From positions 34,473-98,472 of the forward strand of contig CAZCBH010000013.1 in assembly GCA_964496875.1 (NCBI GenBank): DNA of 64,000 bases, read 5' to 3'. Under the pieces are notes generated by a model. That model had not been told where the DNA came from. It saw nothing but the letters and a program-made list of their open reading frames with translations, and ran no database searches. A program made the translations under genes and the position numbers. Position 1 is the first letter of the stretch; each line of letters starts with the position of its first letter. Positions 34,168 to 43,461 of the stretch are shown here, one piece after another. The DNA is from RI-106 sp964496875. GTDB lineage: Bacteria; Cyanobacteriota; Vampirovibrionia; Obscuribacterales; Obscuribacteraceae.

Positions 34168-34344
34168 ATGGCTGTACAAAGAGGCATGAAACGAGCCGAG
34201 AAAGTGCTCAAGAGATCCCGCAAATTGAAGCAGAAAGCTAGAGAAGCCAATCTCAGAAAAATGGAGAGAATGCTTCTAGAAGATTCTGCCGAAGCAAACA
34301 AATCCCAAGCTGTAGAAGAGAAAGAAGAGAAAAAAGAGAGCTAG
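34168..34344 (+). CDS. Small basic/acidic coiled-coil protein
   Basis: A 58-residue frame with AGGAG upstream of the ATG. Its first half is strongly basic (KRAEKVLKRSRKLKQKAREA) and the second half acidic (AVEEKEEKKES). The whole is predicted as one charged helix. Such proteins often bind nucleic acid or ribosomes, but no family can be named. It sits between the Nudix gene and convergent obgE. Confidence 0.6.
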   Translation: MAVQRGMKRAEKVLKRSRKLKQKAREANLRKMERMLLEDSAEANKSQAVEEKEEKKES

Positions 34345-34347
34345 AAC

Positions 34348-35661
34348 TCAGATCCAGTCGTCTCCGTAGGAGAAGGCCACTCCTCCTATGTTGACTTCGG
34401 CACCGAGTTCGATGCCTTCATTTTCCAGGGCCTCGATTACCCCCATACCTTTCAACTTTCGAAAGAGATGGTGGAGTGATTCGGGGTCTTTTAGATTGGT
34501 AACCGATACCAGGCGCTTGGGTCTGTCGCCGTGGATGATGAACATGCCTTTGTAGCGCTCGATCTCGAAGCTGCTGTCGGTTTTGGCTAAGGCTTCTTCA
34601 TCGGCTTCAATCTCCAGGCTTTCGGGCACCTCTTTCGTCGGCTCTTCGGTTTTGAGCTGGTCTAGCCTTTCTGTCAGTAGATTTCTGAGTTCGGTCACCC
34701 CTGCTTTGGTGGCGCAGCTAATAACCAGTATTTGGTCGGCTCCTGCATGGGTATGCTCTTGAACCAACCTTTTTCTTTCGGCAAGTTCCTCTTCTTCTGC
34801 GGTGAGCAGATCGGCTTTGTTGAGCACAATGATGCGGGGCAGCTCCGATAGTCTGTTTCCGTATAGAGCCAGCTCCTTTTCTATGGTTTCGAGGTCTTCG
34901 ATAACGGACTCGGCGGAGATATCGAGCATATGCACCAGAAGGCGGGTTCGCTCCAGGTGCTTGAGAAATTTGTGGCCCAGCCCTGTGCCTGCCGATGCCC
35001 CTTCTATCAGACCTGGGATATCGGCCATGACGAAACCGTCGCCACCCGACTGACCCACCACACCGAGATGGGGCTCCAGGGTGGTGAAGGGATAGTCGGC
35101 TATCTTGGGCCTGGCTGCGGTCATGGTGGCGAGCAAGGTCGATTTCCCGGCATTAGGCAGGCCTACTAAGCCCACGTCGGCCAGGACCTTGAGTTCCAGC
35201 TTCAGTCGCCTGAACACACCTGGTTGGCCTGGCTCGCAGTGATGGGGCGCTCTTCTTGTAGGAGAGGCCAGCATGGCATTGCCTTTGCCGCCGCGACCGC
35301 CCTGGGCGATCATAATCCGGGCTCCGTCTCTAACCAGGTCGGCGATGACAGCCCCGTTCTCCGCGTTCTTAATCACCGTACCCACTGGTACTTTGAGCGT
35401 TATACTTTTGCCGCGCTTGCCGTTCTTTCTGCTGGAGCCTCCTCGAATTCCGTTATCGGCTTTGAAAGACTTTTTGAAACGAAAGTCCAGCAAAGTATTC
35501 AGGTCGTTGGTGGCTTCTATGACGACATCGCCGCCATTGCCGCCGTTGCCGCCAGCCGGTCCGCCCAGTGGCTCATATTTTTCTCGGCGCCAGGCTACTA
35601 TGCCGTTGCCGCCGTCCCCGGAACGGACCTCTATCTCTACTTCGTCTATGAACTTACTCAT
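34348..35661 (-). CDS. obgE: GTPase ObgE/CgtA
   Basis: A 437-residue Obg GTPase. The glycine-rich Obg domain occupies residues 1-155 (GGPAGGNGGNGGDVV), then the G domain with the P-loop GLPNAGKST, switch region DYPFTTLEPHLGVV, DIPGLIEGA, and NKAD. A C-terminal OCT domain (RLVSVTNLKDPESLHHLF) completes it. It acts in 50S ribosome assembly and stress control. It is divergent from the PC4-like gene and nearly abuts the small protein at 34168-34344. Confidence 0.97.
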   Translation of the reverse strand: MSKFIDEVEIEVRSGDGGNGIVAWRREKYEPLGGPAGGNGGNGGDVVIEATNDLNTLLDFRFKKSFKADNGIRGGSSRKNGKRGKSITLKVPVGTVIKNAENGAVIADLVRDGARIMIAQGGRGGKGNAMLASPTRRAPHHCEPGQPGVFRRLKLELKVLADVGLVGLPNAGKSTLLATMTAARPKIADYPFTTLEPHLGVVGQSGGDGFVMADIPGLIEGASAGTGLGHKFLKHLERTRLLVHMLDISAESVIEDLETIEKELALYGNRLSELPRIIVLNKADLLTAEEEELAERKRLVQEHTHAGADQILVISCATKAGVTELRNLLTERLDQLKTEEPTKEVPESLEIEADEEALAKTDSSFEIERYKGMFIIHGDRPKRLVSVTNLKDPESLHHLFRKLKGMGVIEALENEGIELGAEVNIGGVAFSYGDDWI

Positions 35662-35786
35662 GTTCTTATAAGAAAATATTGCGTTGCGTGAAATGATATG
35701 TTGTTCTTATTAGTAAACTATTTATGTACACCTGGTAGATAAGATTAGTAGAATCTCAGGGTGGGTCAAAAACGGAGGGATTAACC

Positions 35787-36008
35787 TTGGAAGAGAGAAT
35801 CACCGTACACGAGAAAGCCAGAGGCGAGACCATCAATGTCTACGTGGGCGAATATCGCGGTACCAAGTATCTTCACATTCGTGAATGGTATGTGGATAAA
35901 GAGCAAGAAGAGAAGCCTACCAAAAAAGGGGTGGCAATTCCTATCGAAAAAATCGAAGCTCTGAAAGAGGCTATCGAGAGACTGGTTCCCAACACCGAAG
36001 AAGAGTAG
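35787..36008 (+). CDS. PC4/Sub1-like single-stranded DNA-binding protein
   Basis: A 73-residue protein whose body matches the PC4 C-terminal fold: INVYVGEYRGTKYLHIREWYVDKE, then PTKKGVAIPIEKIEALKEAIERL, cited in parts. PC4 proteins bind single-stranded DNA as dimers and act in transcription or repair. The start is TTG at 35787 with GGAGG eight bases upstream; no ATG is available. Bacterial members are scattered and mostly unstudied. The M23 gene follows after 39 bases and may be co-transcribed. Confidence 0.82.
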   Translation: MEERITVHEKARGETINVYVGEYRGTKYLHIREWYVDKEQEEKPTKKGVAIPIEKIEALKEAIERLVPNTEEE

Positions 36009-36047
36009 CTCTTCAACTCAGTTCACCAGCTTTTTCGGAGACCCAGC

Positions 36048-36983
36048 TTGCAAATGCTCAGTCATGCACGTCATGTCGCATTAGCCGGTATGACTGCCGT
36101 TCTTCCATTTTTATTATCGGTCGTCCCTGTCCAGGCGACAGAGACGCCCAGTGCAACAAGCTCTGACGCAGGGGCACCTCCTCCGGGGGCGGCGACGGAA
36201 AATAGCCGTTCTCTAGAGTTGATTCTCTCTTCCTCCAGCCCGCGTCAAGGCGACACTATTAAAGTATCGGTGCGTGGTGACTTGAGCGACGGCGGTGGCG
36301 GGGAAGGTCGCACGGTCTTTTTCAACGGAGAGAATTTCAAGCTGTTCGAAGACGGCTCAGGCCTATCCTGTCTGCTTGGTATTTCGCCGGAATTAGAGCC
36401 GGGCAAATACCCTGTCACCTTCGGCGGTATCAGTAAACAAGTAACCGTTGTCGATGGTAAGTTTCCCACCCAGCATCTGCGTCTTCCGAAAAAGAAAGAC
36501 AATTTCCTCGCTTCTCCAGGTGAGAAAGAGACTATAAAGAAAGCAAAGCAGATAGTCTCTGCCGAGCGATATTGGAAAGGCAAATTCGAGAAGCCGGTGA
36601 AGGTGGGTCGAATCTCTTCGGTTTTCGGCATTCGCCGTATAGTAAACGGCAAGCTACTCAAAGACTATTATCATTCCGGCACTGATTTTGCCGCCGGACG
36701 AGGCACTCCTATCTACGCCTGTGGCGCAGGCAAAGTGGTGGTGGCTCGAACAGGGTGGCGCCTGCACGGTAACACTGTATGTATCGATCACGGTCAGGGA
36801 GTCATCTCTATCTATATCCACATGAACTCGGTCGATGTCAAAGAAGGCGACCTTGTTAAATCGGGCCAGAAGATAGGAGCGGTCGGCTCCACCGGTAGAG
36901 CCAGCGGTCCACATCTGCACTTTGGTGTCTATGTCAATAATGCCTGTGTCAATCCGGCGAGCTGGTTCGTCAAAACCTTCTGA
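36048..36983 (+). CDS. Secreted M23-family peptidase (LytM-type)
   Basis: A 311-residue exported protein with a signal peptide (hydrophobic core VALAGMTAVLPFLLSVV, cleavage near VQA-T). After a low-complexity stretch comes a beta-rich domain (about 55-145), then an M23 domain with the zinc ligands in YHSGTDFA and HLHFG. All catalytic residues appear intact. It should cut peptidoglycan cross-links in the envelope. TTG at 36048 has GGAG seven bases upstream; an ATG two codons later is possible. A hairpin terminator follows. Confidence 0.9.
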   Translation: MQMLSHARHVALAGMTAVLPFLLSVVPVQATETPSATSSDAGAPPPGAATENSRSLELILSSSSPRQGDTIKVSVRGDLSDGGGGEGRTVFFNGENFKLFEDGSGLSCLLGISPELEPGKYPVTFGGISKQVTVVDGKFPTQHLRLPKKKDNFLASPGEKETIKKAKQIVSAERYWKGKFEKPVKVGRISSVFGIRRIVNGKLLKDYYHSGTDFAAGRGTPIYACGAGKVVVARTGWRLHGNTVCIDHGQGVISIYIHMNSVDVKEGDLVKSGQKIGAVGSTGRASGPHLHFGVYVNNACVNPASWFVKTF

Positions 36984-36991
36984 AATGCCAG

Positions 36992-37015
36992 AAAGCCACC
37001 CTTCCGGGTGGCTTT
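36992..37015. terminator. Bidirectional hairpin terminator
   Basis: A ten-base stem (AAAGCCACCC with GGGTGGCTTT) around a TTCC loop lies between the convergent M23 and sepF genes. The stem ends supply TTT in the plus direction and TTTC on the minus strand, so it may serve both. Confidence 0.7.
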
Positions 37016-37040
37016 GCCGACAAGTTTGAAAGAGTTGCTT

Positions 37041-37562
37041 TTAATAAGTCTGGGTTTGATTCCAGAATGCTTCTTTCAATACTTTGGAGGAGTTTGATTC
37101 CGAACTGATGGTAACCGAGGCCGGTGCGAAGAGGAATACTCCATCGCCGATTCTCTGCTGGTGACCATCAATAGCCCAGGTGGCGCCGGAGAGAAAGTCT
37201 ACAACGCGCTGGGATTGCTCATTGTCGAGCATATGAAGGTTTAAGAGAACGGATTTGCGATTGCGAAGATGATCGACAATCTCCACAGACTCTTCGAACT
37301 GACGCGGCTCCACGACCAGGACTTCGCTGGCGGTGGCGGCGCTGGGATGCTCCACCACTTTTGAGCGGTTGTTGGTAGCCAGAACAGGACTCGGCATAGC
37401 TTCTCTGACTTCTACCGGAGCGGTATCGAGAGCTAGCTGACCATTGGTCGCATAGACCTCATCGCTTGCTTCGAAGAGATCTTCGAAATCTTCCTGTTCA
37501 TAGTGGTCGGATGGACCGAACCAGAAACTTTTGAATTTTTGAACTAATGTATTAGGCACCAC
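37041..37562 (-). CDS. sepF: Cell division protein SepF
   Basis: A 173-residue SepF. The C-terminal domain has the family core VVDFLSGATWAIDGHQQRIGDGVFLFAP, cited in parts. The N-terminus (TLVQKFKSFWFG) fits the membrane-binding amphipathic helix, and a variable linker lies between. SepF anchors FtsZ to the membrane and bundles it. Two adjacent GTG codons follow AAGGAGG; the second (37559) has the better spacing. It lies just downstream of the yggS-like gene, an arrangement common in Cyanobacteria, Firmicutes and Actinobacteria. Confidence 0.94.
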   Translation of the reverse strand: MVPNTLVQKFKSFWFGPSDHYEQEDFEDLFEASDEVYATNGQLALDTAPVEVREAMPSPVLATNNRSKVVEHPSAATASEVLVVEPRQFEESVEIVDHLRNRKSVLLNLHMLDNEQSQRVVDFLSGATWAIDGHQQRIGDGVFLFAPASVTISSESNSSKVLKEAFWNQTQTY

Positions 37563-37650
37563 GTTCCTCCTTGCCGGACTAAAGATACTTCCCCTTTGAT
37601 CGATTCCTCGAAAACCTTAAATCACTTTTGATTCATTCAGCGTCAAGCGC

Positions 37651-38319
37651 TCATGCGCATGAATCGTAGAATATCGCCCTTCCCAGTCTGATCATTGTCG
37701 CGCCGCAGTCTACTGCTTCTTGCCAGTCATTCGTCATTCCCATGGATAGCTCTTTCAGGGATACTCCGTAGCCGGCTTCGAGCTCTGATCTCAGTTGACT
37801 CAAGCCGGTGAAGCATTGCTTCGTGATGGATGGATCATCAGTGAGCGGCGTGATTGTCATCAGTCCTTCGATTTTGAGATTGGGCAATTTAGATATCTCT
37901 TCGAACTGGCTGAGGATCTCTTTTCTCGAGAATCCGGACTTGTCCGGATCTTCCGCCAGCTTGACTTGAAGCAGAATCGCCTGGGTCATACCCCGGCTGG
38001 AAGCAACTCTCGATATCTCTCTGGCCAGCTTGAGTGAGTCCACTGAATGAATCAGGGAAAAATTACCCACTGCTTGCTTGACTTTGTTCGTTTGCAGATG
38101 ACCGATAAAATGCCACTTCGCATTTTGCACCAGCGACGGTGAAAGTTTTTCTCTTTTCGCCAGGGCGTCTTGAATTCGGTTTTCACCAAATTCGGTGACT
38201 CCCAGACCGAAAGCTTCTTCCATCTGAGATGGCTCAGCCTTCTTGGTCACGGCGATTAGCCTGACTTGCTTACCAGCCAATTCTTCGTTTATCCGGGCTA
38301 AGTTAGCAGCCACACCCAT
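37651..38319 (-). CDS. yggS: PLP homeostasis protein (YggS/PLPBP family)
   Basis: A 222-residue single-domain alanine-racemase-like barrel. The PLP lysine is in LIAVTKKAEP (Lys26), followed by FGENRIQDA and WHFIGHLQTNKVK, and the phosphate-binding end SMGMTNDWQEAVDCGATMIRLGRAIF, cited in parts. It binds PLP and maintains B6 and amino-acid balance without known catalysis. It precedes sepF by 88 bases on the same strand. Confidence 0.94.
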   Translation of the reverse strand: MGVAANLARINEELAGKQVRLIAVTKKAEPSQMEEAFGLGVTEFGENRIQDALAKREKLSPSLVQNAKWHFIGHLQTNKVKQAVGNFSLIHSVDSLKLAREISRVASSRGMTQAILLQVKLAEDPDKSGFSRKEILSQFEEISKLPNLKIEGLMTITPLTDDPSITKQCFTGLSQLRSELEAGYGVSLKELSMGMTNDWQEAVDCGATMIRLGRAIFYDSCA

Positions 38320-38370
38320 GCCTTTCTAGTCGCTCGACTCAATACAAGTGATGTCACCTACAACGCCTAT

Positions 38371-38400
38371 ATTAAGCCTTGTATTAGTAATGTTTGTCAA
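38371..38400 (-). promoter_or_regulatory. Candidate promoter of yggS-sepF
   Basis: A perfect TTGACA (minus strand, 38395-38400) is followed after 18 bases by CTTAAT (38371-38376). The -10 box is only a four-of-six match, so this is tentative. Confidence 0.4.
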
Positions 38401-38539
38401 GCCCCGACCACCGGTGGTGCCAAATTTTTTCGGGTTTTTCTAATTAGCTTCTTCGCCTATTCTGATGTGGTGCCAAGTGTGGTTGTATAGTGCTCGATTT
38501 ATATGTCTGATTGTGGTCTGACTGATATTTTTGCCGGTG

Positions 38540-39379
38540 TCATAAAAAATCTCCAAAGGAGGTGGCGATGGTGGCGGCAGCGATCGCCGCTGTTTCACTA
38601 CGGAGTATAGTCAAGCCCAGATTACAAGGGGTGAAACCGGCAGTCTTAGCCATGTCAATCTCCGACTGAGTAAAGCCTCCTTCCGGGCCGATAACTATTC
38701 GTATATGCGACAGTGGTACTGTCCGCGATGCGTTTATCGTTTTTTCTCTACAGATTTGTTCTACTAGGGGTGGTGCTACTTCCCGGGCTTCACAAATAAA
38801 TGATAATGCTCTTATCAAGCGATTCTCGTTCTTTTCGATAGCGCGATCTTCTTCTTCTAATCGCATTAAAAAATGTTCAAGGTCTATGGGGCTGTCAATT
38901 GTCGGCGGGCGGAATCGTTCTGATTGTTCTGTTGCCTCATTTCGTATTGACAACCAGCGCTGGTATCGCTTCGATTTTTTGAAGTTGGTCTTGGATTCGG
39001 ACTCATCCAGGTCGAAGTTCACCACCGAACGTCGGCATTGGACAGGAGTAATGCGCTCTACTCCCAACTCGGTAAGTTTCTGAACTATAAGTTCGAATTT
39101 GTCGTTTTTGATTGTCGCGCAAATCAAATGAACCGCCGGTCTGTCAGGCGGTGGCTCGGTCGCTGTTTCCAGCACCTTCAGTTGGATGCGCTCCTTTTCG
39201 ATACCTTCTATAGAGCAAGTGAAAAGCCTGCCTTTACCGTCGATTAGATCGAGGCGATCCCCAGCCGAAAGTCTTAACACTTTCCGTATTTGATGGATCT
39301 GTCTTGATTCAGTCAGGTCTATGTTCTTCGGCGCTTCGCCTTTGCTTTCGATATCGACTATGAACCTGTGTCTACTCAT
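38540..39379 (-). CDS. rsmE: 16S rRNA m3U1498 methyltransferase RsmE
   Basis: A 279-residue SPOUT methyltransferase. An N-terminal PUA-like part (MSRHRFIVDIE...HQIRKVLRLSAGDRLDLIDGKG) precedes the knotted domain with VHLICATIKNDKFELIVQKLTELGV and the SAM-binding end RIVIGPEGGFTQSEID, cited in parts. It methylates U1498 of 16S rRNA. It is slightly longer than E. coli RsmE (243) because of a helical insertion near residues 165-215. It is divergent from accD. Confidence 0.94.
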   Translation of the reverse strand: MSRHRFIVDIESKGEAPKNIDLTESRQIHQIRKVLRLSAGDRLDLIDGKGRLFTCSIEGIEKERIQLKVLETATEPPPDRPAVHLICATIKNDKFELIVQKLTELGVERITPVQCRRSVVNFDLDESESKTNFKKSKRYQRWLSIRNEATEQSERFRPPTIDSPIDLEHFLMRLEEEDRAIEKNENRLIRALSFICEAREVAPPLVEQICREKTINASRTVPLSHIRIVIGPEGGFTQSEIDMAKTAGFTPCNLGLTILRSETAAIAAATIATSFGDFL

Positions 39380-39511
39380 CTTTCTAAGTTATATAACCTT
39401 TCATATAGTTTTCGATGATATAATCGGCGCTTGCTTCGCGGGTCCCACCTGTGCAAATTCGCGAGGCTCGTACAGAATTCTATCTCACGCCTATATCCCG
39501 GGTTATCTTCT

Positions 39512-40456
39512 ATGGCTATGGATCTCAAGGATTGGTTCTCCAACAGACGAAAACGCCGCGAGCGCGAGAACCTGGTTCCCAAGCAGCCGCTCTCCAATGA
39601 AGAGTATTGTGCTCTTTGGAAGCAGTGTTTTCAGTGCCGGGAGATGCTCTACGCCCGAGACCTGCGCCATAACCTTCATGTCTGTCCCAAGTGTCAGTAT
39701 CACTTCCGGATTGGAGCCGAGGAGAGGATAGAACAGATAGCCGATCCAGATAGCTTTATCGAGATCGATCAAAAGATGGATTCTGCCGATCCGCTGGAAT
39801 TTTTCGATACGGATGCTTATCCCAAGCGTCAGAAGCAGGCCCAGAAAAAGTCCGGTCTCTATGAAGCTGTTTTGACCGGCACATGCAAAATCAATGGACA
39901 TGATGCCGCCCTTGGTGTCATGGACTTCGCTTTTTTCGGCGGCTCCATGGGGTCGGTGGTCGGCGAAAAAGTGACCAGGTTGATTGAAAAAGCTATTGAA
40001 GAGAACATCCCCCTGATCATCGTTTCTAGCTCTGGCGGCGCCAGAATGCAAGAAGGCATCCTCAGTCTGATGCAGCTTGCCAAAACCAGTTCCGCCCTTA
40101 AAGATCTCAGTGACGCCGGACTTCTATATATATCGATTCTATCCGAGCCCACCTTCGGTGGTGTCACGGCCAGTTTCGCCATGCTAGGCGATATCATAAT
40201 TGCCGAACGTGGTGCCCGGGTCGGTTTTGCCGGAAGGCGCGTCATCGAACAGACCATACGTCAGAAACTTCCAGCGGATTTCCAGACCGCGGAGTATCTG
40301 CTCAAGCATGGTCAGGTCGACATGGTGCTGGATCGATTGCAAATCAAAGAGACCCTGGCCAATATGATCGAGTTTCATCAACCGCTGGTGGAAGATCCGA
40401 ATAGAGCCTCTTCTAAGAACGGAAGAAGCAAGGTCGGCTCCAGGACCAAGAAATAA
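39512..40456 (+). CDS. accD: Acetyl-CoA carboxylase carboxyltransferase beta subunit
   Basis: A 314-residue AccD. The zinc ribbon is C39xxC42 and C58xxC61, followed by the crotonase-like carboxyltransferase fold with SSSGGARMQEGILSLMQ and EPTFGGVTASFAMLGD. ATG at 39512 gives the usual length; a longer frame to 39431 is unlikely. With AccA it moves the carboxyl group from biotin to acetyl-CoA. AccA follows 14 bases downstream, so the two are one operon. Confidence 0.96.
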   Translation: MAMDLKDWFSNRRKRRERENLVPKQPLSNEEYCALWKQCFQCREMLYARDLRHNLHVCPKCQYHFRIGAEERIEQIADPDSFIEIDQKMDSADPLEFFDTDAYPKRQKQAQKKSGLYEAVLTGTCKINGHDAALGVMDFAFFGGSMGSVVGEKVTRLIEKAIEENIPLIIVSSSGGARMQEGILSLMQLAKTSSALKDLSDAGLLYISILSEPTFGGVTASFAMLGDIIIAERGARVGFAGRRVIEQTIRQKLPADFQTAEYLLKHGQVDMVLDRLQIKETLANMIEFHQPLVEDPNRASSKNGRSKVGSRTKK

Positions 40457-40470
40457 TAGAGGCGAGAAAA

Positions 40471-41442
40471 ATGGCTGAGAACAAACCGATACCGCTGGAG
40501 TTCGAGAAACCGCTGGAAGTTTTGTCCGAGCAGATAACCCGCCTGGAGCAGCAGCTGGTCAGTCATCCAGAGTTGGAGGCCGATATCGAGAAGCTGCAAG
40601 AGCAGTATTCCAAGCTGAAGAAGTCGCTCTATTCCAATCTCAAGTCTATCGATCACCTGGCCATCGCGCGTCATCCTCAAAGACCTTATACAAGAGATTA
40701 TCTAGAGCGCTGGGACCCGAACTGGCTGGAATTGCACGGTGACCGCAAAGGCAGTGATGACGCTGCCATGGTTTGTGGACTGGTCCGTTTTGATGATGAG
40801 CTGCGTTGCTTAGTCGTAGGCACTCAGAAAGGTAGAGATCTACGTGCTAAACAACGCTGCAATTTCGGTATGCCCCAGCCGGAGGGATATCGAAAAGCGC
40901 TCAGGCTCTTTCTGCATGCCGAGAAATTCGGTATTCCCATTGTCACCCTAATAGATACTCCCGGAGCTTATCCTGGTCTGGAAGCCGAAGAACACAACCA
41001 GGCCCAGGCCATCGCCGTCAATCTGCTCGAGCTTTCCGGCTTGACTGTTCCGGTTATATCGGTGATCACCGGTGAAGGCGGATCCGGTGGTGCTCTTGCC
41101 ATCGGCGTCACCAATCGCATTCTGATGCTGGAGCATTCGGTCTACTCGGTTATCTCACCGGAAGGCTGTGCCTCTATTCTCTGGAGATCCTCCGAAAAGG
41201 TACTGGAAGCTGCCGAGGCCATGAGAATTACCGCCAGAGAGATTCTTGCTCTAGGCGTCATAGATGGTGTCATCGAAGAGCCTCTGGGTGGTGCACATCA
41301 CGACATGGACATGGCAGCGGCCAATGTCAAAGCGGCTCTCACCAGGGAACTGAGAAGTCTTCTTGCGCTCAGCCCAGCCGAGATAAGAAAAGACCGTCAG
41401 AATAAATATCGCAAAATAGGCGCTTTCGTCGAAGCTCACTAA
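40471..41442 (+). CDS. accA: Acetyl-CoA carboxylase carboxyltransferase alpha subunit
   Basis: A 323-residue AccA. The N-terminal helices (FEKPLEVLSEQITRLEQQL) and the core TLIDTPGAYPGLEAEE and ITGEGGSGGALAIGVTNRILMLEHSVYSVISPEGCASILWR, cited in parts, are typical. GAGG lies before the ATG. It forms an alpha2-beta2 complex with AccD. Its stop overlaps the stop of the convergent kinase gene by four bases. Confidence 0.96.
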   Translation: MAENKPIPLEFEKPLEVLSEQITRLEQQLVSHPELEADIEKLQEQYSKLKKSLYSNLKSIDHLAIARHPQRPYTRDYLERWDPNWLELHGDRKGSDDAAMVCGLVRFDDELRCLVVGTQKGRDLRAKQRCNFGMPQPEGYRKALRLFLHAEKFGIPIVTLIDTPGAYPGLEAEEHNQAQAIAVNLLELSGLTVPVISVITGEGGSGGALAIGVTNRILMLEHSVYSVISPEGCASILWRSSEKVLEAAEAMRITAREILALGVIDGVIEEPLGGAHHDMDMAAANVKAALTRELRSLLALSPAEIRKDRQNKYRKIGAFVEAH

Positions 41443-43181
41443 CGCCGACGTCGCTTCCTTCTCGATGAGGAATCCTTGTCCTTGTCGTCGTCTTCTTTGT
41501 CCATATTTTTGATCAGGCTCTGGGCTTCTTTGTAGAAGTCCGAATCTTTGTCTACCCTTGTAAGAACATCGATGGCTTTGTCGTCCTGACCTTGTTTCTC
41601 GAAGTATTTACCCTGGTTCAGGTAGATCTCGTTCAGTTTCTCTACGCCTTTGCCTTTGAGCTTGCCTTCTTTGCGCAGCGCTTCCATGATCGCAATGGCG
41701 TCGGACAATTTGCCTTTGGCAATGGCCTCTTTGGCTGCTTCTACCGAAACCACTTCGGGAGGATTCTCTTTCTCCGGCATCAGTCCGCTCAGGTCGAATT
41801 TGCCGCCAAAAGTATAGAGCGAGTAGAAGAGCGCTCCCACGCCCAGGACCCCTAGAACTACGGGAACCGCCCGGCGCAAGAGATCGGCCGGTGAAGCTCC
41901 GCCTCTGCCCCGGCTGAAGTCCTTGGATTTGATTCCCTGCTGCTTCATGGCCTCGGCTCGGTCGTGCTTGATCTGGGAGCGCATCGCCTCTACCTGGGCC
42001 TGTACTGACGAGGCGCTGGTGGTAGAGGCGGTATGATCGTCCGGATTGGGTGTGCGGGTCTGGAACTCCTCCAGGGCGCGACTGGCCAGATCTCTTGTCG
42101 AGCGTCCGGGAATATTGACCTCTCCGGTATTGGTATGTTGCGGTTTGAGTGAATCATCCTGGGCTAGAGGCCCTGGTTCGATGTCGGCATGGGGCAGGGA
42201 CTGGCTGGTGGCTCTTTTGGTGGGGGAGGCCACCGGCTGGTTCATGGCCGCTTCCAGGGCTTCGGCAAATTCTTCCATGCTCTGGTAGCGTTGGTCCGGG
42301 CTCTTGGCCAGGGCTTTGTATACACATTCCTCCAGCTCGTCCGGGAATCGAAGACCCGGTTTGACCTGATTGAGGGGGGTGGGTGGATCGGACAGGTGCA
42401 TGGCCATGACCCTCACCAGCTCATCGGAGTGGAAAGGTACTTCTCCGGTGAGGGTTTCATAGATGACCACAGCGAGCGAATAAATATCGCTACGGTTGTC
42501 GACTTTCGAGCTGGTGCATTGCTCAGGGCTCATATAGGTCGGGCTGCCGCAGACTGTTCCGGTTCTGGTTATTTTGGCAGCATCGGATTCTTCGACGATG
42601 CGAGCAATGCCGAAGTCGACCATCATCGGAAAGAGCTTCTGACCGCTGCGCTCAACCAGGACTATATTCTCAGGTTTGACGTCACGGTGGACCACCCCTT
42701 CGCGGTGCGCTTCACCGAGGGCGGACGCCACCTGAATGAATATCGGGATCGCTTCCTTATATGGCAGACGTTCTTCCTGGGCCAGCAAGTCCGACAGAGG
42801 CGTGCCCACCAGGAGGTCCATGGCGATATAGGGACGGTTGCCCTGGGGAATCACTCCGAAGTCGTAAATAGTAATAATGTTGGGATGGCTGAGACGGCTG
42901 GAGGCTTTTGCCTCCTGACGGAAGCGTTTGATGAACTCTTCGTCCGATACCAGATAGTCATGCAGTACCTTGATAGCCACTTCCCGGCCGATCAACTCTT
43001 GCACAGCCTTATATACGGTTCCGGCAGAACCCTGACCTATAACCGACTGAATCTTATAGCGACCTTCGACAACCTCGCCGATAAGGGGGTCGTCACCGAC
43101 TGTGACCATGGATGAGCCGTCCCGGGGGCAGGTCTCCTGGTCTTCGGTGGTCTGAAAGTTACATACCAGACAGAGTTTCAT
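41439..43181 (-). CDS. Ser/Thr protein kinase with zinc-ribbon and TPR-like tail
   Basis: A 580-residue Hanks-type kinase. A short N-terminal zinc-ribbon-like segment (C4xxC7, C18) precedes the kinase domain (about 40-315): glycine loop IGQGSAGTVYKA, Lys71 in VAIKVL, HRDVKPEN with Asp167, and DFGIA. A disordered linker, one transmembrane segment (VPVVLGVLGVGALFYSLY) and a TPR-like helical tail follow, ending in a basic RRKRRRR. With the catalytic domain at the N-terminus, the kinase faces the cytosol and the tail lies outside or, if the segment is not membrane-spanning, in the cytosol. All key catalytic residues are intact. Confidence 0.9.
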   Translation of the reverse strand: MKLCLVCNFQTTEDQETCPRDGSSMVTVGDDPLIGEVVEGRYKIQSVIGQGSAGTVYKAVQELIGREVAIKVLHDYLVSDEEFIKRFRQEAKASSRLSHPNIITIYDFGVIPQGNRPYIAMDLLVGTPLSDLLAQEERLPYKEAIPIFIQVASALGEAHREGVVHRDVKPENIVLVERSGQKLFPMMVDFGIARIVEESDAAKITRTGTVCGSPTYMSPEQCTSSKVDNRSDIYSLAVVIYETLTGEVPFHSDELVRVMAMHLSDPPTPLNQVKPGLRFPDELEECVYKALAKSPDQRYQSMEEFAEALEAAMNQPVASPTKRATSQSLPHADIEPGPLAQDDSLKPQHTNTGEVNIPGRSTRDLASRALEEFQTRTPNPDDHTASTTSASSVQAQVEAMRSQIKHDRAEAMKQQGIKSKDFSRGRGGASPADLLRRAVPVVLGVLGVGALFYSLYTFGGKFDLSGLMPEKENPPEVVSVEAAKEAIAKGKLSDAIAIMEALRKEGKLKGKGVEKLNEIYLNQGKYFEKQGQDDKAIDVLTRVDKDSDFYKEAQSLIKNMDKEDDDKDKDSSSRRKRRRR

Positions 43182-43461
43182 GAAAGAGGAGCGATTTATC
43201 TATTTCTAGTAACAATATGGACAAGGGTTCCAGGGATTTTCGGAGCAATTTTTACTCTTTATATTACTTTTAATTACCACCGGAGGACTAGGACAAACCA
43301 GATTTGACCGGACCGCTTAATATCATTGTTTCAAAAGCTAACTTATAAAAGCTGTTAACAGTCGTATTTCGAAAGCTCCGGACGGCTAGATTTAGAGTAG
43401 TCCGGGTTGTTACTATCTAAAGGTTTATCAGCCTTACCAGAGCGGTCTTCTTTTTCAGCGA

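Noticed and set aside
42189..43115. A 308-codon frame antisense to the Ser/Thr kinase gene
   Set aside because: The kinase frame has all catalytic motifs; the antisense product has no recognisable fold and no ribosome site.
43182..43461. Possible RNA gene in the 280-base gap before the MFS gene
   Set aside because: The region is AT-rich without a tRNA-like TPsiC arm, strong stem or clear promoter-terminator pair.
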